Origin: Bradyrhizobium tropiciagri
Lineage (GTDB): Bacteria > Pseudomonadota > Alphaproteobacteria > Rhizobiales > Xanthobacteraceae
DNA length: 64,000 nucleotides
NCBI RefSeq assembly: GCF_018130505.1
Contig: NZ_JAFCKH010000001.1
Span: 124,001 to 188,000 of the forward strand
Direction of reading: 5' to 3'
Under the pieces are notes generated by a model that worked only from the letters and a program-made list of their open reading frames with translations, did no database searches and was not told the origin of the DNA. How positions within the stretch are numbered: the stretch's first letter is position 1; the number at the start of each line of letters is the position of its first letter. Shown here one piece after another: positions 26,669 through 35,084 of this stretch. A program made the translations under genes and the position numbers.

Positions 26669-27121
26669 CTAGCCGGGAGGCGGCGGCAGGAAGTGGATGT
26701 TGTGCTCGGCGGCGAGCCGCACCACGTCGTCCGGGTTCTGCTCCTTCATGTTGTGGATCGCCCAGAACAGGTCGTAGAGCCGGCGCGTCGGTGACACCCA
26801 GAACAGCGTCTTGGCCGGCTGCTGCGACTTGTTGAAGATGCCGTGCGGCTTGCCCATCGGCAGCCGCACCAGGTCGCCGGGCGTTGCGGATTCGTCGGCT
26901 CCGTCGAGCATGAAATCGAGCTTGCCCTCGAGAATATAGAGATACTCGTCCTGGTCGGGATGGATGTGCGGCGGCACGAAGGTGCCGGGCGGGAAGGTCG
27001 CGTGCCACGAGAAGGAATGCTCGCTGCGGGTCTTCGGCACGTAGGTCTGGCCGAGGATGCTCCAGGAAATGCCCTGGATGCCCTCATTGGCGCGGGTGAT
27101 GCCGGCGATCTCGTCTTTCAT
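26669..27121 (-). CDS. Cupin-domain protein
   Basis: 150 aa single-domain cupin. Motif 1 is PPHIHPDQDEYLYILEG (two His and Glu metal ligands), and motif 2 is GDLVRLPMGKPHGIFN (last His). Such small cupins act as dioxygenases, isomerases or sugar/aromatic-binding proteins. It lies 19 bases behind the ABC binding-protein gene on the same strand, so it is probably co-transcribed and regulated with the aminobenzoate set. A ring-cleavage or accessory role is possible; nothing in the sequence settles it. Confidence 0.8.
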   Translation of the reverse strand: MKDEIAGITRANEGIQGISWSILGQTYVPKTRSEHSFSWHATFPPGTFVPPHIHPDQDEYLYILEGKLDFMLDGADESATPGDLVRLPMGKPHGIFNKSQQPAKTLFWVSPTRRLYDLFWAIHNMKEQNPDDVVRLAAEHNIHFLPPPPG

Positions 27122-27140
27122 GATTGCGTCTCCTTTGGAT

Positions 27141-28307
27141 TTATTTTGCCGCGCAGTCCTTGGCGTAGCGGTCGCCGTAGTCCGAAAACACCTTCTCGAC
27201 GATTTCGGTCTGGAATTTGCCGTCCGGCCGCTTCGCGACCTTGGTGAGGTAGAAATCCTGGATCGGATAGCCGTTGTTGCTGAACTTGAAGTGACCGCGC
27301 AGCGAAGTGAAGTCGGCTTTCTTCAGCGCGGCCGCGACCGCGTCCTTGTTGGAGAGGTCGCCTTTCACCGCCTTGACCGCGCTGTCGATCAGCATCGCCG
27401 CGTCATAGGCCTGCATCGCGTAGGTGCCGGGCACGCCGCCATAGGCCGCCTCATAGGCGGCGACGAACTTCTTGCTCGCGGGATTGTCGAGGTTCGGCGC
27501 CCAGTTGGCGCCGCCGAACATGCCGACCGCGGCATCCTGCTGCGCGGGCAGGGTGGATTCATCGACGGTAAAAGCGGACAGCACAGGCACGGTCGCCCCG
27601 GCCTGCTTGTACTGCTTGACCAGATTGACGCCCATGCCGCCGGGCATGAAGGTGAACAGCGCATCCGGCTTCAGCGAGGCGATCTTGGACAGCTCGGGCT
27701 GGAAATCCAGCGTGTTCAGCGGCGTGTAGGACTCCTCGACGATCTCGCCCTTGTAGTCGAGCTTGAAGCCGGCGACGGAATCGCGGCCGGCCTGATAGTT
27801 CGGCACCAGCAGATAGACGCGCTTGTAGCCGCGGTCCTGCGCCACCTTGCCGAGGATCTCGTGCACCTGGTCGTTCTGGTACGAGGTCACATAGAAGAAC
27901 GGATTGCAGTCCTTGCCGGCGTAGCTGGAGGGGCCGGCGTTCGGGCTGATCAGGAAGGTCTTGCTCTCGGTGACCGGGCGGTGGATCGCCTGCAGGATGT
28001 TGGAGAAGATCGGGCCGACCACGAAATCGACCTTGTCGCGCTCGAGCAGGCCGCGCACCTTGACCACCGCGCCGTCGGGCTTCAGCTCGTCGTCGGCATT
28101 GATGATCTCGACATCGCGGCCGGCCATCTTGCCGCCGAGGTCCTTGACCGCGAGCGCAAAGCCGTCGCGCACCTGCTGGCCGAGCGCCGCGGCCGGGCCC
28201 GATGTCGTCACCAGCACGCCGATCTTGATCTTGTCTTGCGCGGCCACCGGGGTGATCGCAACGCTCAGCAGCGCTGCCAGTCCCGCCAACGTCGTCAGTT
28301 GCTTCAT
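27141..28307 (-). CDS. ABC transporter substrate-binding protein, branched-chain amino acid/aromatic acid type
   Basis: 388 aa with signal peptide MKQLTTLAGLAALLSVAITPVAA before QDKIKIGVL. The Peripla_BP_6 fold shows GVLVTTSGPAAALGQQVRDG, an AVVKVRGLLERDKVDFVVG lobe and ISPNAGPSSYAGKDCNPFFY. Many relatives bind benzoate-like acids. No permease or ATPase genes accompany it, so the other transporter parts are elsewhere. It is divergent from the MarR gene, and two copies of the operator-like motif lie in their 303-bp shared promoter region, linking uptake to the aminobenzoate regulon. Confidence 0.88.
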   Translation of the reverse strand: MKQLTTLAGLAALLSVAITPVAAQDKIKIGVLVTTSGPAAALGQQVRDGFALAVKDLGGKMAGRDVEIINADDELKPDGAVVKVRGLLERDKVDFVVGPIFSNILQAIHRPVTESKTFLISPNAGPSSYAGKDCNPFFYVTSYQNDQVHEILGKVAQDRGYKRVYLLVPNYQAGRDSVAGFKLDYKGEIVEESYTPLNTLDFQPELSKIASLKPDALFTFMPGGMGVNLVKQYKQAGATVPVLSAFTVDESTLPAQQDAAVGMFGGANWAPNLDNPASKKFVAAYEAAYGGVPGTYAMQAYDAAMLIDSAVKAVKGDLSNKDAVAAALKKADFTSLRGHFKFSNNGYPIQDFYLTKVAKRPDGKFQTEIVEKVFSDYGDRYAKDCAAK

Positions 28308-28469
28308 TTAGCTCCCCCGGCTGATTTCTTGACGGCTCGTCTCTCGATGCCTTGTCTCGATGCCTTCGCCGCAGCTTATTCTGACGAGCGCGATCGCTGC
28401 AAGCGATGCGGCGTCGCGCCGAGGCAGACGGCACGCTCCATGTAGGCGCCGCATGCAAGCGCCGCGCCA

Positions 28470-28491
28470 ATTGCTTGAAGGTTAAAGAAAT
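28470..28491. promoter_or_regulatory. Candidate MarR operator (site 4)
   Basis: The bases from 28470 begin ATTGCTTGAAGGTTAAAG and share the ATT..TT.AAG....AAA pattern with sites at 20538, 28550 and 29162. It lies between the ABC binding-protein gene and the MarR gene. Confidence 0.5.
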
Positions 28492-28549
28492 TGCATGATC
28501 GGCCGGTGACGGTGCCGCGATTCGCAATTGTCCTTGCGGCGTGCCGCAA

Positions 28550-28571
28550 ATTGTTTGAAGCTCAAAATATC
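28550..28571. promoter_or_regulatory. Candidate MarR operator (site 3)
   Basis: ATTGTTTGA-AGC-TCAAAATAT is a partial palindrome 40 bases before the MarR start, closely similar to site 4 and sharing 15 of 21 positions with site 1. It is suited to autoregulation. Confidence 0.55.
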
Positions 28572-28610
28572 AGGTCCGGCGGGAACCCGCCGCGGAGGCG
28601 CGATCGTCGC

Positions 28611-29105
28611 ATGAACCTCGATTCCGAAACCAAAGCCGTCGAGCTGCCCGACGACCACGGCACCGAGCTGCGGCTGTGGCTCCGCCTTTTGACCTGCACC
28701 ACCCTGATCGAAGGCGAGGTGCGCAGCCAGCTGCGCGAGAAGTTCGACGTCACGCTGCCGCGGTTCGACCTGATGGCCCAGCTCGACAAGGTTGCCGACG
28801 GCATGACGCTGTCGGACCTGTCGAAGCGCATGATGGTCTCCAACGGCAATGTCACCGGCCTCGTCGAACGCCTCGTCGAATCAGGCCATATCGATCGCCG
28901 CACCTCGGAGACGGATCGCCGGGTGCAGTTCATCCGGCTGACCAAGCTCGGCCGTGCCGAGTTCCGCAAGATGGCCGCCGAGCACGAGACGTGGATCGCG
29001 GACATCTTCGCCGACCTCTCGCCGAAGGACATCCGCGAGCTGATGCGGCTGCTCGCCAAGGCCAAGGGCTCGGCGCAGCGCTCCGCCAAGGCGAGGACGG
29101 CCTGA
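28611..29105 (+). CDS. MarR-family transcriptional regulator
   Basis: 164 aa from the ATG at 28611 (MNLDSETKAVELPDD); an upstream frame extension would start inside the operator zone. The winged helix is visible as MTLSDLSKRMMVSNGNVTGLVERL (helix-turn-helix), followed by GHIDRRTSETDRRVQFIRLT, the beta wing with the conserved Asp-Arg pair. MarR proteins of this type often repress aromatic acid degradation and sense the acid or its CoA ester. The gene sits between the binding-protein gene and the aryl-CoA ligase, and operator-like motifs occur at its own promoter, the ligase and the monooxygenase operon. Confidence 0.88.
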   Translation: MNLDSETKAVELPDDHGTELRLWLRLLTCTTLIEGEVRSQLREKFDVTLPRFDLMAQLDKVADGMTLSDLSKRMMVSNGNVTGLVERLVESGHIDRRTSETDRRVQFIRLTKLGRAEFRKMAAEHETWIADIFADLSPKDIRELMRLLAKAKGSAQRSAKARTA

Positions 29106-29161
29106 CCGCGCTCACCGGGATCGGCGGCCGACGGGATGCGTCATTTCCACGCTTGCGCCAA

Positions 29162-29183
29162 ATTATTTTAAGTATAAAATGAT
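29162..29183 (+). promoter_or_regulatory. Candidate MarR operator before the aryl-CoA ligase (site 2)
   Basis: ATTATTTTA-AGTA-TAAAATGAT differs at a single base from site 1 at 20538. It lies 88 bases before the ligase start. The -35 is less clear here (TTGCGC at 29153). Confidence 0.65.
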
Positions 29184-29271
29184 TGGCGATTGGCTCACTG
29201 CCGGGTGAGTGTCGATATTGGTCTCTTCGATAGGGTCTTGGCCTTTCTGGATGGAAAGCGAGGGCAATCGA

Positions 29272-30915
29272 ATGTCTGCTGAATTTTCCGGATTGGGCCC
29301 ATCGGGGCACGTCGACGATTTCGCGCGGCGCAACCTGCCGCCACCTCACCAGTGGCCGAAGCTGCTGCTCGACCGGCCGGAATTCCAGTACCCTGATTAT
29401 CTCAACGCCGGGGTCGAGCTGACCGATCGCATCGTCGAGCAGGGCATGGGCGATCGCATCGCGCTGATCGGCAATGGCCGCCAGCGCACCTACAAGGAGC
29501 TCACCGACTGGTCGAACCGCCTTGCGCATGCGCTGGTGGAGAATTACGGCGTCAAGCCGGGCCATCGCGTGCTGATCCGCTCCGGCAACAATCCGGCGCT
29601 GGTCGCCGCCTGGCTCGCCGCGACCAAGGCCGGCGCCGTCGTCGTCAACACCATGCCGATGCTGCGCGCCGGTGAGCTCGCCAAGATCGTCGACAAGGCC
29701 GAGATCGCGCTGGCGCTGACCGACAGCCGCATCGCCGATGAGCTGGTGGCCTGCGCCAAGACCAGCAAATTCCTCAAGCAAGTGGTCAATTTCGACGGCA
29801 CCCAGAACCACGATGCCGAGCTCGACCGCATCGCGCTGAACAAGCCGGTGAAGTTCGACGCGGTGAAGACCGGCCGCGACGACGTCGCGCTGCTCGGCTT
29901 CACCTCAGGCACCACGGGCGAGCCGAAGGCGACGATGCATTTCCACCGCGATCTCCTGATCGTCGCGGACGGCTATGCCCGGGAAGTGCTCAAGGTGACG
30001 CCGGACGACGTGTTCGTCGGTTCGCCGCCGCTTGCCTTCACCTTCGGCCTCGGCGGGCTCGCGATCTTCCCGCTGCGCTTCGGCGCCACCGCGACGCTGC
30101 TGGAGAACGCGGCGCCGAGCGAGATGATCAGGATCATCGAGACCTACAAGGCGACGATCTGCTTCACCGCGCCGACCGCCTATCGGGCGATGATGGCGGC
30201 GATGGACAAGGGCGCCGACCTGTCGTCGCTGCGGCTTGCGGTCTCGGCGGGCGAGACCCTGCCGGCGCCGGTGTTCGAGAGCTGGACCAAGAAGACCGGC
30301 AAGCCGATTCTCGACGGCATCGGCAGCACCGAGCTGTTGCACATCTTCATCACCAACCGCGTCGGCAGCGCGGTCGGCGGAACGACGGGAACGCCGGTCG
30401 GCGGCTACGAGGCGAAGATCGTCGACGACAACATGAATGATTTGCCGGCCGGCGAAATCGGCAAGCTGGCGGTGCGCGGCCCGACCGGCTGCCGCTATCT
30501 CGCGGACGAACGGCAGAGCAAATATGTTCGCGATGGCTGGAACATCACTGGTGACGCTTTCGTCTGTGACGCGAACGGCCGGCTGTCCTTCGTCGCGCGC
30601 GCCGACGACATGATCATCTCAGCCGGCTACAACATCGCCGGTCCCGAGGTCGAGGCCGCATTGCTGGGCCATCCCGATGTTGCCGAATGCGCCGTCATCG
30701 GCGCGCCGGACGACGAGCGCGGACAGATCGTCTCGGCGTTCGTGGTGCTGAAGCCCGGGGCATGCAGCGACGAGTCGGAGATCAAGCTGCTGCAGGATCA
30801 CGTCAAGGCGACGATCGCACCGTACAAATATCCCCGCGCGGTCTCGTTCGTGGAGGCCCTGCCGAAGACGCAGACCGGAAAGATCCAGCGCTTCAAGCTG
30901 CGCGAGGCGAGCTGA
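29272..30915 (+). CDS. Aryl-CoA ligase of the benzoate/2-aminobenzoate-CoA ligase family
   Basis: 547 aa from the ATG at 29272 (MSAEFSGLG), chosen because GAGGG lies at the right distance; in-frame starts at 29209 and 29251 are weaker. It is an AMP-forming acyl-adenylate enzyme: LLGFTSGTTGEPKATMHFHR (P-loop-like A3), DGIGSTELLHIF (A5), DGWNITGD (A7) and a C-terminal catalytic Lys in KTQTGKIQRF. The family activates benzoate-type acids to CoA esters with ATP. The one-mismatch copy of the monooxygenase operator upstream indicates that it supplies the substrate of that enzyme, most likely 2-aminobenzoyl-CoA. Confidence 0.88.
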   Translation: MSAEFSGLGPSGHVDDFARRNLPPPHQWPKLLLDRPEFQYPDYLNAGVELTDRIVEQGMGDRIALIGNGRQRTYKELTDWSNRLAHALVENYGVKPGHRVLIRSGNNPALVAAWLAATKAGAVVVNTMPMLRAGELAKIVDKAEIALALTDSRIADELVACAKTSKFLKQVVNFDGTQNHDAELDRIALNKPVKFDAVKTGRDDVALLGFTSGTTGEPKATMHFHRDLLIVADGYAREVLKVTPDDVFVGSPPLAFTFGLGGLAIFPLRFGATATLLENAAPSEMIRIIETYKATICFTAPTAYRAMMAAMDKGADLSSLRLAVSAGETLPAPVFESWTKKTGKPILDGIGSTELLHIFITNRVGSAVGGTTGTPVGGYEAKIVDDNMNDLPAGEIGKLAVRGPTGCRYLADERQSKYVRDGWNITGDAFVCDANGRLSFVARADDMIISAGYNIAGPEVEAALLGHPDVAECAVIGAPDDERGQIVSAFVVLKPGACSDESEIKLLQDHVKATIAPYKYPRAVSFVEALPKTQTGKIQRFKLREAS

Positions 30916-30920
30916 GGGCG

Positions 30921-30945
30921 GGGCAACGGCGCGTGACCGTCGCCC
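30921..30945. terminator. Possible bidirectional hairpin between convergent genes
   Basis: GGGCAACGG and CCGTCGCCC pair with one mismatch around a seven-base loop, in the 37-base gap between two convergent stop codons. No T-tract is present. Confidence 0.3.
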
Positions 30946-30952
30946 GCGAAAG

Positions 30953-32563
30953 TCAATGCGCCGCGCCGCCGCCGGCCGTGGTCTTGGGCTTGCCGGTCAA
31001 GAGGATCGCGATCGCGGCAAGCACCAGCACGATGCCGATCACTGCAAACGTGTCGCTGAAGCCGAGCACCAGCGCCTGGCGCTTGACGATATTGCCGAGC
31101 GCGACGATCGCCTGGTGGTGCGCGGTGGCCGGGTCGGAGATGCCGTGGCTGAGGAAGTAGTCGGTCACCTGGGCGATCCTGCTCCGCACCTCCTCGCGGC
31201 CGAGGTCGACGGACTGGCCGATGATGTTGGAGTGGAACTGCTCGCGCTTGGTGACGATGGTGGCGAGCAGCGCGGTGCCGATCGCGCCGCCGAGATTGCG
31301 CATCATGTTGGAGATGCCGGAGGCGGCGGCCGCGTCCTGCGGCGCGACGCTGCCGAGGCTGACCGCGGACAGCGGCGCCAGCATGATCGCCTGGCCGACG
31401 GCGCGGACGATGTTCGGGACGAAGAACTGGTCGCCGGAATAGTCGAGCGACATCGAGATGTTCATGAAGGATGACACCGCGAACAGGATCATGCCGGTGA
31501 AGGCGATGAAGCGGGCATCGAAGCGCTGCATCAGCTTCGGCACCAGCGGGATCAGGATCAGCTGCGGCAGCCCGGTCCAGGCCAGCACCTGGCCGATCTG
31601 CTCGGCGTTGTAGCGCTGCACCTGGCCGAGATAGGCGGGCAAAAGGTAGACCGAGCCGAACAGCGCGAAGCCGACGAACACCGCCGAGATGGTGCCGAAA
31701 CCGAAGCTGCGCTGGGTCAACAGCCGCAGCCGCAGCAGCGGCTTCTCGACGACGAGCTCGATCCAGATGAACAGGGTCAGGCTGACCGCGGCGATCACCG
31801 CGAGCTTGACGATGAATGGCGAGCCGAACCAGTCGTCCTTGTTGCCTTCCTCGAGCACCGCCTGCAGCGACGACAGGCCGACCGCCATCGTGATGATGCC
31901 GAGCCAGTCGCCCTCGCGGAGCAGATCAAGCTGCATCGGCTGCCGTTCCAGCGTGAAGAACAGCGTGACGACCATCACCGCGGTGGGCAGCACGTTCACG
32001 AAGAAGATGGTCTGCCAGCCGTAGTTCTCGGTGAGGTAGCCGCCGATGGTCGGGCCGATCGCCGGCGCAAAGGTCACGGCGAGCGCGAACATCGCAAGGC
32101 CGATCGGCTGCTGGGCCTTCGGCAGCTTGGTGAAGACGAGCGTGAATGCCATCGGGATCAGCACGCCGCCGAAAAAGCCCTGCAAGCCGCGCATCGCGAT
32201 CATCGACGGCAGGTCGTGGGTGAAGGCGCAGGCCACCGAGAAGATCGCGAACAGCGTCGCGAAACTGATGATGATCTTGCGGAACGAGAACACGCGGCTG
32301 AGATAGTCGGTGAGCGGGATCACCACGATCTCGCCGATCAGGTACGACGTCGAGATCCAGGAGCCGTTGTCGACGCCGGTGCCGATGCCGCCTTCGATAT
32401 TGAGCAGCGAGGCATTGGTGATCTGGATGTTCAGGATCGCCATGAAGGCGCCGATCATGGCGGCGACGATCGAGATCCAGACCGCCATGCTGGCGCGGTT
32501 GGGATCGGCGGCGGCTACTGGGCGAGGCGCCGCGGCGGGGGAGGAGAGCGCGAGGTCGGACAT
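30953..32563 (-). CDS. DHA2-family MFS drug efflux permease (EmrB-like)
   Basis: 536 aa, the length of 14-helix DHA2 transporters. Motif A is visible around PLTDYLSRVFSFRKI, motif B near MIAMRGLQGFFGG, and antiporter motif C in APAIGPTIGGYLTENYGW. It acts as a proton-driven exporter in the inner membrane. It lies 20 bases behind the membrane-fusion gene and so forms an EmrAB-type pair that needs a TolC-like outer membrane protein encoded elsewhere. Substrates are not known; the pair is placed beside an aromatic-acid cluster and under a divergent TetR regulator. Confidence 0.9.
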   Translation of the reverse strand: MSDLALSSPAAAPRPVAAADPNRASMAVWISIVAAMIGAFMAILNIQITNASLLNIEGGIGTGVDNGSWISTSYLIGEIVVIPLTDYLSRVFSFRKIIISFATLFAIFSVACAFTHDLPSMIAMRGLQGFFGGVLIPMAFTLVFTKLPKAQQPIGLAMFALAVTFAPAIGPTIGGYLTENYGWQTIFFVNVLPTAVMVVTLFFTLERQPMQLDLLREGDWLGIITMAVGLSSLQAVLEEGNKDDWFGSPFIVKLAVIAAVSLTLFIWIELVVEKPLLRLRLLTQRSFGFGTISAVFVGFALFGSVYLLPAYLGQVQRYNAEQIGQVLAWTGLPQLILIPLVPKLMQRFDARFIAFTGMILFAVSSFMNISMSLDYSGDQFFVPNIVRAVGQAIMLAPLSAVSLGSVAPQDAAAASGISNMMRNLGGAIGTALLATIVTKREQFHSNIIGQSVDLGREEVRSRIAQVTDYFLSHGISDPATAHHQAIVALGNIVKRQALVLGFSDTFAVIGIVLVLAAIAILLTGKPKTTAGGGAAH

Positions 32564-32583
32564 GACATCACCTATCTACGGCA

Positions 32584-33786
32584 TCACCTATTGGACGAGG
32601 CAACAGCAAGCTTCGGTGTGACCTTGGCTTTGGCGGTCGGGGCCTGCTCCGCCGGCCGCGACAGCGTCGCGATGGTCGGGATCACCGACATGCCCGGCCG
32701 CAGCTCGACCGGAGTGGCGTCGAGCACGATTTTCACCGGAATGCGCTGCACCACTTTGGTGAAGTTGCCGGTCGCATTGTCCGGCGGCAGCAGCGCGAAT
32801 TCCTGGCCGCTCGCCGGCGCCAGGCTGTCGACATGGCCGCGCACGAGATGGCCGGGGAACATGTCGACTTCGATCTCGACCGGCTGGCCCTTGCGGACGT
32901 TGGTGAGCTGCGTCTCCTTGTAGTTCGCGATGACATAGGCGCCGGTCGCCGGCACCAGCGACATCAGCTGCGTGCCGGCCTGGACGAACTGGCCGGTGCG
33001 CAGCGTGCGGTTGCCGACGACAGCGTCGATCGGCGCCGTGATGGTGGTGTAGCCGAGATTGAGCTCGGCCTGGCGCTGCAGCGCGGCGGCGCGTCCCGAC
33101 GCCGCGACGGCCTGGGCGATCTCGGCCTTGAGCAATTCGACCTGGCGCAATGCGGAGGCGAGGTTCGCGGTATCGCGGGCGACCGCGGCCTGGGCGCTGG
33201 CATAGCGCGACTGGGCCTGCTGCGCGTTCTGCAGGCTGCCATAGCCGGTGCCGGCGAGGTCGGTGTAGCGCTTGTTTTCCTGCGCGGCGAAGGTCTGCGT
33301 CGCGGTGTCGACGTCGAGCGTCGCCCGCGCCGCCTGGATCACGGATTGCTGGACGTCGAGCTGGGCGTGCTTGCTCGCGACGGCGGCCTCGGCTGCGGCG
33401 ACATCGGCCTTGGCCTGATCGAGCGCCACCTTGAAGTCGCGATCGTCGATCCGCGCCAGCACCTGGCCGGCATGCACATGCTCGTTGTCGCCGACCATCA
33501 CGGCGCTGAGATAGCCGGAGACCTTGGGTGCGATCGTGGTGTTGTCGGCCTTCACATAGGCATCGTCGGTCGACACCTCGAAGCGGCCGACGGTCCAGTA
33601 GTCCCAGCCGTACCAGGCCGCGCCCGCGAGAACGACGGCGGCGGCGCCGGCGAGCAGCAGGCGGCGAAGCTTGCCCTTCGCGGCGGCGGGGGTGGGAGGC
33701 GCCACTTCGGCGGTGGCTATCAATTGCTTGGCGGTTTCGGCCGGAACCTTGCTCTCGGCCTCGAAGGACGTCTCGTGCTGGCTCAT
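32584..33786 (-). CDS. HlyD/EmrA-type membrane fusion protein
   Basis: 400 aa. A short cytoplasmic N-terminus is followed by one membrane helix (LLLAGAAAVVLAGAAWYGW, about residues 43-62). A biotinyl-lipoyl half-motif comes next (VSTDDAYVKADNTTIAPKVSGYL), then a long alpha-helical hairpin (about 110-235), the second lipoyl half (LGYTTITAPIDAVVGNRTLR) and a beta-barrel domain. It bridges the EmrB-like permease and an outer membrane channel. It is the first gene of the efflux operon; a palindrome that probably binds the divergent TetR protein is in the promoter region. Confidence 0.9.
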   Translation of the reverse strand: MSQHETSFEAESKVPAETAKQLIATAEVAPPTPAAAKGKLRRLLLAGAAAVVLAGAAWYGWDYWTVGRFEVSTDDAYVKADNTTIAPKVSGYLSAVMVGDNEHVHAGQVLARIDDRDFKVALDQAKADVAAAEAAVASKHAQLDVQQSVIQAARATLDVDTATQTFAAQENKRYTDLAGTGYGSLQNAQQAQSRYASAQAAVARDTANLASALRQVELLKAEIAQAVAASGRAAALQRQAELNLGYTTITAPIDAVVGNRTLRTGQFVQAGTQLMSLVPATGAYVIANYKETQLTNVRKGQPVEIEVDMFPGHLVRGHVDSLAPASGQEFALLPPDNATGNFTKVVQRIPVKIVLDATPVELRPGMSVIPTIATLSRPAEQAPTAKAKVTPKLAVASSNR

Positions 33787-33856
33787 GGCGGCGCTCCTGA
33801 TCGTCTATCCCTTTGGAAAGTCTTCAAAATTCATCCGGATCTCGTCCGGCTAATTA

Positions 33857-33874
33857 GGAAACTTGATGTTTTCC
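33857..33874. promoter_or_regulatory. Candidate TetR operator
   Basis: GGAAAC-TTGATG-TTTTCC, an inverted repeat with 5 of 6 matching arm positions, lies in the AT-rich 159-bp region between the efflux operon and the TetR gene. Confidence 0.45.
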
Positions 33875-33945
33875 AAAATAGAGCGCATATTGGGACTGTC
33901 AATGGAATGACAGGCATCATCTAAAAGCATGGCTCGGATCGCGGC

Positions 33946-34632
33946 ATGAACGGAAAGGACAAGGCGCAGGCCGAGAGCAGCGCAACGGAGCGGCGCGGCC
34001 GCGGGCGGCCGCAGCTTCGCTCCGACGACGAGACGCGCGCCGTCATCTACGAGGCCGCACGGCATGAATTCGCGACTCGCGGCTTTGCCGTGACCAGCAT
34101 GGCCGACGTCGCCTGCCGCGCCGGCGTGTCCACCAAGACGCTCTATCGGTTGATCCCGACCAAGCTCGCGTTGTTCGAGAGCACGGTCACCGACCGGATG
34201 GACCACTTCGTGTCGATCGTGAGTCTCGGTGCCTGCGACGGCCGCGACATCGCGGCGGCGCTGGAGGCGGCGCTGCTGAGCTGCGCCGAACTGATCCTCG
34301 ATGCCGAGGTGATCGCGCTGCAGCGGATCATCCTCGCCGAGAGCGACAAATTCCCCGACATCGCCGAGATGTTCTACGAGAAGGCGATGCAGCGCACGCT
34401 CGGTGCGCTGGCCGCGTGGTTGGGTACGCAGCAGAGGCGGGGACGGATCACGGTCGACAATGCACAGGCAGCGGCCGGCATGCTGCTCGGCATGCTCGTG
34501 TTCCAGCCGCAGCGCGACGTCATGTACGGACGCCGGCCGGCGCCGTCGCGGCAGGAGCTCGAAGTTCGCGCAAAAGCTTGCGCGGCGCTCTTCCTCTCGG
34601 GGGCCGCCACGCGCGCCGACAGCAAGACGTAG
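33946..34632 (+). CDS. TetR/AcrR-family transcriptional regulator
   Basis: 228 aa. A basic N-terminal tail (ERRGRGRPQLRSDDETR) leads into the helix-turn-helix, AVTSMADVACRAGVSTKTLYRLIPTKLALFES. The C-terminal part has the AefR-like/TetR_C pattern around AEVIALQRIILAESDKFPDIAEMFYE. It is divergent from the EmrAB-type operon, the usual arrangement of a local repressor of an efflux pump that is relieved when it binds a pump substrate. A nearby palindrome is a fitting operator. Confidence 0.9.
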   Translation: MNGKDKAQAESSATERRGRGRPQLRSDDETRAVIYEAARHEFATRGFAVTSMADVACRAGVSTKTLYRLIPTKLALFESTVTDRMDHFVSIVSLGACDGRDIAAALEAALLSCAELILDAEVIALQRIILAESDKFPDIAEMFYEKAMQRTLGALAAWLGTQQRRGRITVDNAQAAAGMLLGMLVFQPQRDVMYGRRPAPSRQELEVRAKACAALFLSGAATRADSKT

Positions 34633-34643
34633 AGCGGAGATGC

Positions 34644-35063
34644 ATGATGCCGGCCGAAACCTTTACCGTCGATGCGCGGATCTCGCCTGACGACGAGGCG
34701 AAATGCCAGGACGTACTGACGCGCTGGATGACGGCGCTCAATCGCTACGATGCGGCGGCGATGGATGCCCTGATGCACTTCCCGCATGCGCGGATCGCCG
34801 GCGGTAGCGTGACCGTCTATCAGCAGGCCGGCAGCAATCCGATGGATCTGTTCGAGCGGTTGCGGGTGCAGGACGGCTGGCACCACAGCGCCTGGAACGA
34901 GATCAGGCTCGTCCAGTCGTCGCCGGTGAAGGCGCACTATGCCCTGCGCTACACGCGCTATCGCGCGGACGGCTCGATCATCGGCGTCTACGACTCGCTC
35001 TATGTGTTGAGCCTGTCCGGCGGCGAATGGAAGATCCAGAGCCGCTCGAGCTTTGGACCGTAA
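34644..35063 (+). CDS. SnoaL/NTF2-like (DUF4440-type) protein
   Basis: 139 aa of the NTF2-like cone fold: a helical start (DEAKCQDVLTRWMTALNRYDAAAMDALMHFPHARI), followed by beta strands including VKAHYALRYTRYRADGSIIG and a closing GGEWKIQSRSSF. Such proteins are isomerases, hydrolases or ligand binders, often of unknown role. It starts 12 bases after the TetR gene and is probably co-transcribed with it. ATG at 34644 is followed immediately by a second ATG; either could be used. Confidence 0.75.
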   Translation: MMPAETFTVDARISPDDEAKCQDVLTRWMTALNRYDAAAMDALMHFPHARIAGGSVTVYQQAGSNPMDLFERLRVQDGWHHSAWNEIRLVQSSPVKAHYALRYTRYRADGSIIGVYDSLYVLSLSGGEWKIQSRSSFGP

Positions 35064-35084
35064 GCAGACGTCACCTGATCGCCG

